From: Carya illinoinensis
Lineage: Eukaryota; Streptophyta; Magnoliopsida; Fagales; Juglandaceae
Assembly: GCF_018687715.1 (NCBI RefSeq)
Contig: NC_056767.1
Span: 2,976,001 to 3,040,000 of the forward strand
DNA: 64,000 bases
Direction: 5' to 3'
The notes below the pieces were generated by a model. That model had not been told where the DNA came from and ran no database searches. It saw only the letters and a list, made by a program, of their open reading frames with translations. Below are positions 1-12,349 of this stretch, piece by piece. Positions within the stretch are counted from its first letter, which is position 1. Each line of letters begins with the position of its first letter. A program made the translations under genes and the position numbers.

Positions 1-507
1 CTAAGTATGAAATAGTACTGTTTTATATTTTCTAAACTAATTCTTAATTTAGATTATTCATATTATTTAATTAACCAATTTTTTATAATTACTAGTTAAT
101 CTAAATATAATTTGGCAAAAAACTTAAAAAATTAAAACCCTGTCACCGTTCGACCGATTCAAATAACGTTTGAACGGTGAATATGCATCATTCGAACGGT
201 TATTGTTTACCGTTCGAACGGTTTATCAATTTCCCTCCAAAATAATTTTGCCTATCGCGCCAATATTACGTTCAAACGGTAAAAATTAAACGTTCGAAGG
301 GTTAATCATTAACGGTCGAACGGTTAACTTATTTGGGACAAAAAATTTCGTCCCTAAGAATACCGTTTGAACGCATTCGAACGGTCTGGCATGACCGTCG
401 TCATTTTGGAACGAAATTCAAATTTCGTTTCAAAGTCTCACTTTTTGGGACGATTTTTAATTCGTCCCAAAGTAATTTCGTCCTAAAAAATATTTTTTGT
501 TGTAGTG
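1..507. mobile_element. Right end of a non-autonomous CACTA-type transposon
   Basis: The segment ends at 491-507 in a terminus that reads CACTACAACAAAAAA on the minus strand, the classic CACTA-superfamily terminal inverted repeat. Inside it, subterminal repeats are dense. Palindromic variants of CCGTTCGAACGG occur many times between about 145 and 390, and TTCGTCCCAAA-type motifs in both orientations lie at about 340-490. Subterminal arrays like this are where CACTA transposases bind. No transposase coding is visible and the left terminus lies outside the window, so only one end is present. The 81-codon frame across this part is not considered coding. Confidence 0.75.
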
Positions 508-1616
508 AAAAAAATAAATACATATCCGCCCGCATCAAAAAATTAATGTTAAATATATCATCGGTTCATCATCTTTAGCCTAATATTGAATAATTAAATT
601 TTTTGATTATCTGGCAATTATTTGATACCATATAAAAACTATGAAAATCGATAATAATGGATGGGATATATACGTCATCATGCGTGCCTTAAATTTATTT
701 CTCGCAAATCAACCACATCTTGAAGAAATGATTCATCCATGCATTAACGTCAAATATACGTAGGAACTCACTTTTTTAAATAGAGTTTTTCTATATATAA
801 ATATAGTCTTGTATTAATTTGTGTATTAATATTGATTTATTTATATTTAAAATTTAAATTAATATTATTTTAAATAAAATTTATTTTTTGACCAATCACA
901 TCACATTAATATACAGATTAATACACAATTATATTTGTAACTATATTTCTCCTTTTAAATAAAATTGGAAGAAACCTCATGAAAATTTCCTTCAGAGTTA
1001 TATGGCCAGTATTTGAGTTTAGTCTATGGCCATGCTTTACTTGACTTTTGTGAGTTTGTCCTTGCATGATCCTCGATAGCAAAACATTGTGTCGTTTACC
1101 AACACAAAATTTTTTATTTTATTTTATATAATTATTAAAAAATTTTAAAATTTTCATATAAAATAAAATAAAATAAACAATTTAACTTTTTCAAATTTCA
1201 ATACAAAAATAATATTAAAATAATATATTCTAATAATATTTTATTTAACTTTCAACTTTAATCTCAATTTATTTAATTTTATTTCTGAAAAAAAATGAGG
1301 CCTCAAACTCGTTCACTTTTATAAAAATTTTCATCTTATTTAATCTCATCTAATCATTACAACTTTTTCAAATTTTCACACAAAATAAAATAAACAATTT
1401 AGCTTTTTCAAATTCAAATACAAAAATAATATTAAAACAATATATTCTAATACTATGTTATTCAATTTTCAACTTTAATTTCAATTATCACATTTTATCT
1501 CTAAAAACAAATAAGGCAATGTTAACATTTAATTAATATAGAAAATATTGATTGTAATTGTCTACATTTAATTGGATTATTATAAGCTATTCAATTAATA
1601 TGGATGGGGGCACACG
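508..1616. repeat. AT-rich intergenic stretch with MITE-like and duplicated segments
   Basis: No gene is seen. An inverted-repeat MITE-like segment lies at about 785-955; its ends read as approximate reverse complements, both around TATAGT..TAATTGTGTATTAAT, and a related sequence recurs at 15,650-15,795. A roughly 140-bp AT-rich block at about 1,150-1,290 recurs at about 1,375-1,510 and, more diverged, at 3,820-3,970. Confidence 0.5.
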
Positions 1617-2545
1617 TAGGGGTGTAAATTTTAACCGGTAAACTGGAAAACCGGACCTGCCCGGCCCGGACCGGTTGTGCCGGTTTTGAACCGGTCCGGT
1701 CCGGAACCGGTTTCATAAAATGAAAAACCGGCCGGAACCAGTCCGGTTTCGGTTCCGGCCATTTTTAGACCAGACCGGACCGGTACTATTTAATATGTGT
1801 ATATTTTTTTATTTATTTAATGTTATATGTTATATATTTTATATTATATATAATTTTTTATATATAATATATAATAATATAAATTATAATTATATATAAG
1901 ATAGTGTTATTTTAATTTATAAAATAAAAGTTTAATCTCAAACATGAAAATTTAATTGATCATATGCTTTAAATATATAATATTATAAATATATATTATT
2001 TATTAATAACATTTTATCATAGATTCATAAGAAATAAGAACCTAAAAAGAAAGAAAATCACTCAAATATTATTACTAAATTTTAATGGCCTAATACACTT
2101 AAAACTCTTTATATTTTTTTTGATAAGTACATAAGACATTAGTAGATAAATATAAATTATATATATTAGCATATAATTTATATAAAGCCATACCAAAGCT
2201 ATACTAATAGCATAAATTTTTTACATAGCACTTTTTTTTTTTTGCATAGCAGTCTTTTTATATAGTAGCTTTTTTTTTTAAGTAGAATTTTTTGACATAG
2301 CAGTTTTTTTTTTTTTTTTTTTTTTTTTATAAACAAATTTTTTTTATAATAAATATATATTTTATTAAAACTGAAAAACCGGACCGAACCGGACCGGAAA
2401 CCGGTAAAACTGGAATATCGGTTTAGGAGGGTAATCGGTGCGTAATCAGTGCGTAATCGGTTTTGAAAAATGTAAAACCGGTGCCTACCGGTTTGGTCCT
2501 AGATTTTGTCTAAAATCGAACCGAACCGAACCGGTTACACCCCTA
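1617..2545. mobile_element. hAT-like non-autonomous element with perfect 8-bp target duplication
   Basis: The element begins TAGGGGTGTAA and ends TTACACCCCTA, a perfect 11-bp terminal inverted repeat. It is flanked by the direct repeat GGCACACG at 1,609-1,616 and 2,546-2,553, the 8-bp target duplication expected of hAT insertions. Subterminal regions are packed with CCGG-rich motifs such as ACCGGACCGG and AACCGGT in both orientations. The core is AT-rich with long T runs. There is no coding capacity, so it must be mobilised in trans. A relative lies at 13,810-14,562. Confidence 0.9.
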
Positions 2546-3324
2546 GGCACACGATATATTGGACGTACCATATCTTCTAAGAATGAATTAGTTGTTGGTC
2601 TTCTGATTAAATAAATTAAGATGATTTTTTCCTCATAATTATTAATTATTCGGTAAATCAGGTGAATTTATCAGAGTTAATGGATCATCGTGAAAGTATA
2701 GAAATGAGACAGATATATAATTGCAAGGATGCATTATAAAAAACTGAATTTTTATGATTAAAATGATTATTTCTGACGAAAATATATTTTTATAGGAAAT
2801 AGTCATTCTAATTGTAAAAGATAAATCATTTAAAAAATTGAATGGTAAAACAGTGCAGTGCAGTAGTAAAAGATGTTATGATTACCTAAGATAAAAGAGT
2901 AGTGCCGCATCCCGATGTAGCTGAAGAATCCATGAGAAAGATTGATTTATTTTTTTATATAAAAAATCATAGTATTATTAAAAAATATTTCTTTAATTAT
3001 TAAACAAAAAATTTTAAAAAAGAAAGAATATATATATTTTTATCAAAATACAAATTGGGAACACTTTCCAGACACATATAACATTTCTAAATTATAAAAA
3101 ATATTTCTCTTAAATTTTTATTATGTGATGTGTGAAGGTTGAGATTAGATTGAAGAGTAATGTTTAGGCCGCCGTTAATACTTTCCGGTGGGGGTTACCA
3201 TTGACTGTTGATTTGTTTATATATATATATATTTAAATATTTACCAGATTGAAACATCAGCCAGCCGACAAGGCAACGCGCATATGCGAGAATATTAAAA
3301 AGTCATTGCCGCTGCGGCGATATA
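2546..3324. other. Intergenic, AT-rich, no gene seen
   Basis: Apart from the hAT target duplication at the left edge, nothing recognisable is present. Composition is AT-rich with short AT microsatellites near 3,220. Confidence 0.5.
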
Positions 3325-3486
3325 CACAAGGAAGTAGTTGTCGTTGACAGACTTGTACAAAGATCTTCCCTAGGCCCATCATTTCACACGCGGAAGTAGT
3401 TGTCGTTGACAGACTTGTACAAATATCTTCCCTAGGCCCATCATTTCACACGAGGAAGTAGTTGTCGTTGACAGACTTGTACAAAA
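3325..3486. repeat. 62-bp tandem repeat, about 2.6 copies
   Basis: The phrase GGAAGTAGTTGTCGTTGACA begins at 3,330, 3,392 and 3,454, giving an exact 62-bp period. The copies differ at only a few bases. A further partial unit (TTGTACAAAGATATTCCCTAGG) follows at about 3,556-3,580 after an unrelated spacer. The array is noncoding. Confidence 0.9.
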
Positions 3487-4297
3487 AGTAGGACATCATT
3501 TTTTCTCCATTACTGCATACCGACTACATTTCTCGATTGTAAAAAATATTTCTCCTTGTACAAAGATATTCCCTAGGCCCATAATTTCTAACTTCAAAAA
3601 TGATAGCACTTCATTATTATTTATTTATTATTATTTTTTTTATAATTTTTTATCTTAGTTGATAATTAAGAAAGTAGATAGTAATAAAGTTATTTTTTTT
3701 TAATTTCTTCTTAATGATTAAGGATATTAAAAAAATTCTTAAAAAAATGAAAAAAATTAAAAATTAAAATACACATAAGTAATATACACATAATTAAAAT
3801 ACATATTTTCTAAATTTTTATATAAAATATAATAAGTAATTCAACTTTTTTAAATCTCAATACAACCTTTTTCAAATCTTAAAACAATAATATTATTAAA
3901 AATAATATTTTAAACTCTCATTTCAAACTCAAAATTCTTATCTCTATCTTCAAACTCTCATCTCATTTCAAACTCAAGCACTCTGGCTGATGGTCACCAT
4001 AAAGGGAAGGAGACTCTCAGTGTCCCACATTGGGGTACAAGAATTAAGACGAAAACGAATAGGGTTGAGCTACTGTACCATCCAGTTCTTATTGTTGGAC
4101 ATGTCGATGAAATCATTTTTTTTTTAGTTTTTTTCACATTTTTTAATATTTTTAAAAAATAAAAATATATCAATATATTTAAAATCACTTTCTTATTTAC
4201 TAAATAAAAAATAATAATTACCGAACGATCCACTTAAGCAATACCGCCTAGGCGGCATGCTAGCTTTATACAAACTAATATCATGATGACAAAGACC

Positions 4298-4328
<31 letters not shown>

Positions 4329-4335
4329 TTGGAAA

Positions 4336-4505
4336 AAAAAATACTTTAGTCACAAAAAAATTACATAAAAATAAATCTATAAATTAATGTAGTATGTCAT
4401 ATTGTAAAGTTATTTTTATTATAAAGTAGATTTAATGGATTTCATGATGCCATATCAATTTGTAGGTTGACTTTATATAATTTTTTCGTATCTGTAACAG
4501 TTTTT
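4336..4505. mobile_element. Mutator-like MITE with 9-bp target duplication
   Basis: This AT-rich foldback runs from about AATACTTTAGTCACAAA to its imperfect complement near 4,505. It is flanked by ATTTGGAAA (4,327-4,335) and ATTTGAAAA (4,506-4,514), a 9-bp duplication with one mismatch, as expected for a MULE-derived MITE. It belongs to the same family as the nested copy at 14,299-14,479. The paralogous segment at 32.7 kb lacks it. Confidence 0.65.
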
Positions 4506-4544
4506 ATTTGAAAAATGTTATTCTTACTGTTGGTGGCTACTGCT

Positions 4545-4705
4545 GAAAGTTACTATTGAGATTTTTTAATTTATTTAATTATTATTTTTTATTTAATGAT
4601 TAACTAAATATAATATTATGAATTTTTTTATTTTTTAAAAAATATTTAAAAATGTTAAAAATATACATGTAAAAAAATAATAAAAAAATTCTAAAATAAC
4701 TAACG
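4545..4705. mobile_element. Second MITE-like AT-rich insertion
   Basis: The segment is bounded by GTTGGTGGC-like and CGGGAGCCTC-like sequences and made of long A/T runs. It is absent from the paralogous copy at 32.7 kb, which joins directly across this position. Termini and target duplication are not clear by eye. Confidence 0.4.
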
Positions 4706-5130
4706 GGAGCCTCTGCGGTGGGAATAGCACCACAATGTGTATTTACCATTTTATGTTCGACTTGAGCGTTGCTCTTAAATTCGGTAGCTAATGTTAGAGG
4801 GCCATGTCTGGTGGCCAATCTCAGGAGTTGAATGAATCTAGTCCATGTACATTGAGGAATGGGCCGGTTTCATCATTTCTAGCCCAGTTCAGTTCTAGTT
4901 CATTTCAATCCGGTTTAATAAAGATTTGATTGATTCTTTCACTGTTTCAGTGGCCCAGTTTTGCACAGGTTTCCAGCATTTGAGCCCAATTTTGGTCTAG
5001 TTTTAGGATCCCTCAAAATAAGAAGTTTATTTGACAATTATGAAGTCCTTTTTTTAGCATATATATATATATATATATATATAATGTCAAGCATTTTGCC
5101 ATCAATATTATACATCTTTAATTTGAATAA

Positions 5131-7733
5131 CATTTAAGAGTATGGTTTATTATTAAATAATTAATTAATTTTTATATGAATCTCATATTTATTTATTTAT
5201 TTTAAATAATTACATGATATTTATACATTCACGACTGTAACTATCATTTTTCATTAGACAATTACTTTTATATTTAATTGTTTGTTGGCAATCTTATTCA
5301 TTTCATGACTATTTTTGCACCTCATATTTTTGGCCTATTGTGATGTTGATTGTACTAGCGATTCTTTTCAAATGTTAGTATTATTTTTATGACATCTCTT
5401 TGATTTTCTAACTAATTAGTAAAAAATATAATATGTTGTTATCCGTTGTAGCTTTAATTTTGATTATGAGGTTAGTACTGTATACTTCCGTTTCATAATT
5501 ACGTCACAATATGAATAGCCTACTCACAAGCCACCATTTATAGCTTTTATCTGTTGCTATAGCAGGATCCATATTTTAATAAATTCTGGAAAAGAAAAGA
5601 AAAAGAGTTAAATAAAAATATTATAAAGTTAAAAAAGTTTTGCTACTCATCGTCTCTACATACCATACTTATTTTTATTTTTTTAATTTTTTTTTGTTTT
5701 ATTCTTTTTAAACTAATTGAATTTTATCATCTATATACTACATATTCAGTAAGAGAAAAAAAATGTGGTGTGTGAGGATGATGAGTATAATTTTTTAAAT
5801 TAAAAGATTGTTAGAGTATAATTTTTTTAATATATTTTTTATTTAAAAAAGTTGAATTATTTTTTGTGTCATGTTTGGAAGTTTGAAAAAATTGTAATAA
5901 TTAAGTAGTGATTAGATGAAAACTTGAAGATTTGAAACTAGAAAGTGTTTGTCTTTGAGTATGTTTAGGAAAAAAATTATAAAAAATTTTGAGATTAAAT
6001 GAGAAGAGATATATTTTCCAAACAAGTCCTAATACCATATAAAATTCTTAGATGTGTAAGTCTCGCACATATTTTTACCAATAATTTTTAAAATGACCAA
6101 TACAATTGATTTTTTTTTTTTTTTAAAAAAAATGATAAACACACAAAATTAGAAGAAGTTTGTGTGTGTGCCGGATGGATAAGTGGGATGGATGAGTAGA
6201 CTGTGGGGACATGGGAGGGTCTTTGTGAAGTCATAGCCACTAACTTCTTGGTTTGTCAACTTTGTGTTGGCTAGTCACTCACGACTTTTGGGTATTCTCC
6301 CATGAGTAATGATATCTACATAACACATTTCACAACATATTTCACAATATATATTTTAAGTGAGGGTATTTTTATAAAATATTTTACTAGAATACCCTTC
6401 ATTTCAAAACATGGTTGTGCAATGTATTCAACAGGCCAGGGATCATATTATAATTCTAAATTGCAGTAAAACTGGATTCTGATTTCCCTTTATAAAATTA
6501 GAATATGAGGATGGTCATGAAGTGCATGTATATGCTCCTCTATTCAAGTACATAATCTTGACCTTATCCTCTGTTCAAGCTTGATTTCTCATTTCCTTTT
6601 GCATGCACTTGAGATTATAGATTACTAGAATGGCTTAGTCAATCGAATATTTAGGTACTTGACTGATTAAAAAGCATGTCAATATTCTTCACTAATATAG
6701 AGGAGAACTTATTCTCGATCTCTTGCAATGTAATCATCAGCCCTTTTGCTCAGCTCCTCCGCTGGCAAAGCAAAGTGAATATCCTTTCCGTCTATATCCT
6801 GGCGTCTTACAGCCCAATTCAGGACTGCTTCAGCGTCCTCTCTACCTTTACCAATCCTCCTCACATTAACAGATCTAGTAATGTTAACTTACGCAAACTT
6901 CGGACATTAAAAAATAGAAGCCACTAAAAAAATTAATTTTTTATATTTTTTTATGATAGGATCCATTTTTTATTTCAAAGTTAAAGTCTATGCGAGATTT
7001 GTATACTACTTAAAGCTAACACAAATCAGTATTCTGGATTTTGCAAAACCATTAAGGCTTATAGACCAGGAATATGTACATCCCAAACAACGAAAATAGA
7101 AGAATTATAAAAAAATTGCTTATTTGTGATCAATTATTTCCAGTAAAAATTATGAGTTTGATTTTATTACAATTGCTTGTTTTTCTTATAGTATGTACTT
7201 ATGTATATAGGAGGTCCCTTTTTTTTTTTTGGTGATGCTTTGAGGAAGCCTCATGGAAACTTCCTATAGGGAACCAAAAAGATCGAAGGGCAACAAGGCC
7301 GGCCACTAGCTAGCCAATTACTTTGATTACTTCTTCAAATTTTCTACTTCAAGATTCCTATTGTTGAATGCTTTGCTAGCTTGAATGAGTGATGATAGTA
7401 GAGTAGAAGTGATGAGTTCGAATCTTGACTCTACACTTAACCTTATTATTGACTATAAACATATTGTGCCAAATTATAGAAGAAGAATATGACACACACA
7501 ATTGGAAGTTTTACACATATAATTAATTAGATTTACATGATCTTTTCTTTAGTTTAAACTTTTGAAACAATATATGAAATGACAATTAGTATTAATTAGG
7601 TTTGATCATCTGAGTGCACGCTATTTGTTTAACTTGCAACCATCTATCTATATAGGTGACTTCTCTTTTGGTTTTTGCGTCTTGAGATTATTTGGCCTGA
7701 GGCTTTTAGTCTATTTCCGAATATTCTAATGTG
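5131..7733. other. Intergenic region, AT-rich, MITE remnants only
   Basis: No gene is recognised. A MITE of about 150 bp lies at about 5,641-5,795; it starts near CTCATCGTCTC and ends near GAGGATGATGAG, and belongs to a family also at 33,734-33,920 and 56,930-57,150. The 83-codon frame at 6,676-6,927 matches nothing I recognise, although its base composition is less AT-biased than its surroundings, so it may be a decayed exon. Confidence 0.45.
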
Positions 7734-7773
7734 TTTTTTTTTTTTAAAAAAAAAAAATAAAACTTGTAAAATT

Positions 7774-10700
7774 TCATTTATTCATTTCAGTGTTCCAATA
7801 CATTTCTCTTAACACAAGAGAATAAATGAACTCAGGCCCTTCCTCAATCCAAACCAAGTTTGATTCTGACCTTGATGCTTCCTTAGCTAACAAGTGTGCT
7901 ATCTCATTGCTACTTCTATGAGTGTATTTAACAAACCAATCTAGATTACATCTAAGTATCTCTTTTATGTCTTCAATGATGTGTCCCATGAAAGACAAAT
8001 CCTCCTCTTCACTATCAACAGCTCTTATAATTACTAAAGCGTCCCCTTCCACTATTAACTTCCCACACCCCAACTCCCTGCAAAGGTTCAAAGTATGCCA
8101 TAGTGCCAAACATTTTGCCAAGTCTGGTTGAGTAACAAAAGGTTTCTTATCACAAGCAGCAGCCACCACCTCCCACTTCTCATTTCGAATTATTACCCCA
8201 ATCCCCATTATCTTATACTGTTTGTTGGGAGAAGCATCTCAATTTGCCTTAAGAACATCTGTTTCTGGTTTTTCCCATTTTTGAAGATTGTTTATGCTTT
8301 GCCTACCCACTATAGCATTTGTTTCAACTTCTGCAGTTCCATTCTTCTGTGCTTTTTGAAACTCTTCTAATCTAGCTCTTGTTGATTCAATTAAACTTAT
8401 GGGGCTCTGGAATGCCTTCTAAAAAATAAGCTAAAATATAAGTTCATTCCTTCTTAACCATAGCTTCCTTAACAAAATTGCTGCTAACTCCAATTCAATC
8501 TTACTCAGCCTCTTTGTCATTATCTCCCATAAATCTAGAAAACTCCTTTTTGCACAAGTCCATTTCTGAACTTGCCTTATTGAATCTGCCCACACATCTC
8601 TTGCAGCTGGACATTGCCATAAGACATGAATCACTGTTTCCTCCTCTCCACAGCAAATAGGACACAAGTTGTTTTATGCTATTTTCGTTTTGTATAAGTT
8701 TGGCTTTGTTGCAAGTAGGTTATTTCCTGCTTTCCATAGGAAAAATTTGACTACACCTGGCACGTTTAGTCTTCATATACCCTTCCACCTCGGATCCTCT
8801 CTCTATACTCTTGAAGATTCACTCTTCTCTAGCCTCTTTTTTTCTATCGCCACATAATATGCACTCTTTATTGAGTATACTCCTTTCTTGGATGGGCTCC
8901 AAATCAATTTGTCAACTAATCCCACCCTACTAACTGGTATGCTGCATATCAACTCAGTTTCCTCTTTTTCAAACACTTGATTCATTGGGTCCTCTTTCCA
9001 TTCCCTTCTTTCTTGTTCAATCAGTTTGTCAACATGATCATTCCTATCAAGTATCTTAACAGTTGATTGTACACAGTAGGAAGTAGGCTTACTCAACCAT
9101 TTTTGTCCCCATATTCTAATAGTTTTGCCATTCCCTACTCGCCACCTCAAACCCACCTTTAAAAGTTTCAAAGCTTCCCATACACTACTCCATATCAGAG
9201 AAGGTCTAGCTCCCACTTTGCTTCCAACATGTTTGAGTTTTTAAAATACTTCTCCTTGAATACCATGGCAACCATTGAGGTTGGATGTTGCAACATTCTC
9301 CACCCTTGTTTTGTTAATAAAGCTAAATTGAAACTCTCTATATCCTTGAACCCTAAGCTCTCTCTTGCCTTCTACTCTCTCATTTTCTCCAAACTCTGCC
9401 ATTGCACCTTTTTATCACTACCATGATTGCCCTACCAAAATTTCTCTGTTATTCCATTAAGCTCCTTGCGCAATTTTTTTGGAATCTTAAATACACCCAT
9501 AGTGTATGTTGGTATAAATTGAAGGATAATTTTGATCAAAATTTCTTTCCCAGCTGTAGACAGAAACTAATTTTTCCAATTGCTTACTCTATGCCATACT
9601 CTTTCTTTAATGTGTCCAAAAGTGTTATATCTTGACTTTCCAACTAAAGCTGGCAGGCCAAGATATCTCTCATAGCTGCCACACATAACAGCCCCACCAA
9701 CTGTCGTTATCTGTTGCTTCACATCTTCTTTTGTGTTTGAACTAAAGAAAATTGATGTCTTCTCTTTATTTAAGAATTGACCCATGGCCCTTTGCAGCTT
9801 AAACTGTTCATACAGTTTAGTTCTGCCAATAAGACACAATCATCTGCAAAAAGCAGATGATTAATTCTAGTACCCCTTTGCCATAACAACTCGTCTTATG
9901 AAGTCATTTCTGTCTGAATGATTGAGCAGTGTACTCAACCCCTTTGCACATATTATGAACATATCCCCTTACCTTAACCCCTTTTTGGTGAGAAATAATT
10001 CCCTAGTTTTCCATTAACAAGTGCTGAGTAAGAAACTGATGTCACATAGCTCATTCTAAGATCAACCCATCTTTTACAAAATCCCAACCTCAGCACCATT
10101 GCCTCCAAGTAACACCACTCAATTCTGTCATAAGCCTTTAACATGTCTAATTTGATTGCCATGCTTCCCTTTTGCCCCTTCTGTCTTGTTTTCATCGAAT
10201 GTAAGGTCTCATATGTCACTATAATGTTATCTAAAATCAATCTCCTTGGAATAAAAGTACTTTGATCTTGGGAAGTCACCACTGACAGAACCTTTTTTAA
10301 TTTGTTAGCAAGAATTTTAGACATTATTTTATACAAAACATTACAAAGGCTTATGGGTTTAAAATCAATTACAGATTTTGGCTAATCTAACTTGGGAATA
10401 AGTGCTATGTAAGTGTAATTTACACCAGGATCAAATCCAATCCCATTCAGACAAGACAGAACTGTTGCACATACCTCATCTTCTATGATAGTCCAATGAT
10501 TTTGATAAAAACATACTCCTAGGCCATCTGGTCCAGGGGACTTCAATGGGGCCATTTGCTTGATTACTTCTTCTATTTCACTTCTTGTAAACACCCTTGT
10601 GAGTCTTTCATTAATCTCTTCAGTTATTTTTTACTCTACTCCCCTCAAGCATTTAGATATGACTTCAATACTTGGTCTTGAGGACTCAAATAGCTTTTTA

Positions 10701-11902
10701 AAATAATTCATAAATGCCCCTTCAATCTCTTCTCTTTTGTTTACCATTCTACTTTGCTCATCAATCACTTGCCTTGTTGTGTTCTTTTTCCTTCTTTGAC
10801 TAGCACAAGCAAGGAAATATCTTGTGTTTTTATCTCCTTGTTTGTACTTGTGTTTTTTGGCTCTTTATTTTCACTTCAAATCCTCTTGTTCAAGTAACAC
10901 AGCCACCTCCTTTTGTAGCCTATTGATTTCTTCCATGTTATGCCTTCCTTCATTTTGTTATAATTTCTTCAAAACTTCTATTTTTCTCCAAGGACCTTCT
11001 CCTTATCCATAATGACCCTTTTGCTCCACCTTGATAACCTCTCAATACACCTCTTTCATAGAGCTTTTAACTTCCCTATAGAGCTCATTCCTCCAACATC
11101 TTGTCTCCATCCTCATTTGATCACCTTCTCACACTCTTCCTCTAATGCCCAGCTAGCCTCATACTTGAAATTGCTCTAGCTTTGTGACCTATCTCTTTCT
11201 ACATGAAACCCCTCAAGCAAGACAGGCTTATGATCTGAACTTCTTGCTGCCATTATCTCCACACTCACTCCCTTATACTCTTCAGTCCAGCGTTTGTTTG
11301 CTACCATCCTATCAAGCCTTTCCTTGGTAAAAGTTTCATCCCAATGTTTATTGCTCCACGTGAATTTATCTCATTTCCATTCCAGGTCATATAACTCTCC
11401 CTCAGCCAAAGCCTTCTTGAAGTTCTCCATCAACCTTTCCCCTCTCGGTCTTCCTCCAATCTTCTCATCACTTGTTGTATTTAATTAAAATCTCCAATAA
11501 CACACCAAGCTTATGGTTTGGAGGTTTGAGAAAAGCTAATAAGTTTCATGTTCCTTTCCTTTTGCTTGCCTCACGATGCCCATAAAACCTTGTTAGCACC
11601 CATTTTTCCTTAATACCCTCTTTTGAAATCCATGCACTAATGTGCCATATTGAGTAGTTCATAATTTCCAATTTTGTATCCTCAATCCACATAAGAGCTA
11701 AACCTCCCCCTATGCCACATGGTACTATAACAAAGCACCCCTCAAACCTCCATCTCCTTTTAACTTCTTCCACTCTATTAGCTGTCAACTTTGTTTCAAT
11801 CAAAAACACCAAATTGGGCTTCTTATCCCTTACTAAGCAGCAAAGGTCTTGAACTGTCTAAAGGTTCCCAAACTCTCGGCAGTTCCAACTAAGTATTTTC
11901 AT
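7774..11902 (-). pseudogene. LINE ORF2 remnant: endonuclease, reverse transcriptase, RNase H
   Basis: Translation starts at the ATG at 11,902 with MKILSWNCRE, the standard start of plant L1 ORF2, and meets an in-frame stop within about 15 codons. Endonuclease: 11,902-11,546, with FLIETK containing the catalytic glutamate. Reverse transcriptase: about 10,620-9,800, with SPGPDG near 10,540, KAYDRIEW near 10,130 and the catalytic FADD at 9,850-9,839. The zf-RVT part at 8,667-8,431 shows CPIC..H..C spacing. RNase H: 8,208-7,774, with GIGVIIRN, EGDAL and HRSSNEIAHLLAKEA. The pieces lie in different frames, so several frameshifts separate them. The product would nick DNA and prime reverse transcription of its own RNA; this copy cannot. 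Confidence 0.88.
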
Positions 11903-12349
11903 GGTTATTGGCAAGGCTGAACCTCAGCCTCTGCCAATATCTTATCACACAAACCACCCTCTTCCATTTCTCATGTTTTCTTTTTTTAACCCATTGTTCA
12001 GATATTTTTTCCTTCTTTCTCTTCTTTTTCCTCTTTTGTAGCATACTCCCCTTCCCTAGCTTATTTCTACTATCAACTTCATGTGTTCTCCCCTTTCATT
12101 CCTTCTTCTTTGGTTCTTTTCTTTTATGCCCATCACCTCCTTTAATCATACTCCTTATTTCACACCTGCCTCAATTTGATCTTGCTTCTCACTCTCCTTC
12201 ACTATCGCTTTTACCAGAACCCCTTCTCATTCACTACTCTCAATCTCATTCATTTTTTCCATGTTTGCTATTTGCCTTCCTAATGATTCATCCCCTCCCT
12301 TATTTTTTAAGTCTTCCCCATTTCCTGCTACCCCCTTCTCCCCCAATCT

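Larger units (their letters stand above)
3989..5130. repeat. Copy 1 of a dispersed direct duplication (pair of 32,643-33,105)
   Basis: Three blocks match 32,643-33,105 in the same order and orientation: about 3,989-4,061, 4,278-4,300 and 4,752-5,130. The last block covers phrases such as GAGGGCCATGTCTGGTGG and CCGGTTTAATAAAGATTTG, with only scattered substitutions. Copy 1 is longer because it carries insertions at about 4,062-4,277 and 4,301-4,750 that are absent from the other copy. The other copy therefore acts as an empty-site control for those insertions. The sequence is noncoding. Confidence 0.85.

Noticed and set aside
333..578. 81-codon ORF at the left edge
   Set aside because: Runs through CACTA subterminal repeats and across the element terminus, so it cannot be a real gene.
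6676..6927. 83-codon ORF in a less AT-rich patch
   Set aside because: No recognised motif; may be an old exon or transposon relic but cannot be supported.
7380..7480. Possible tRNA-derived SINE (box-B-like GAGTTCGAATC)
   Set aside because: No convincing A box at the right spacing, no clear tail or target duplication.
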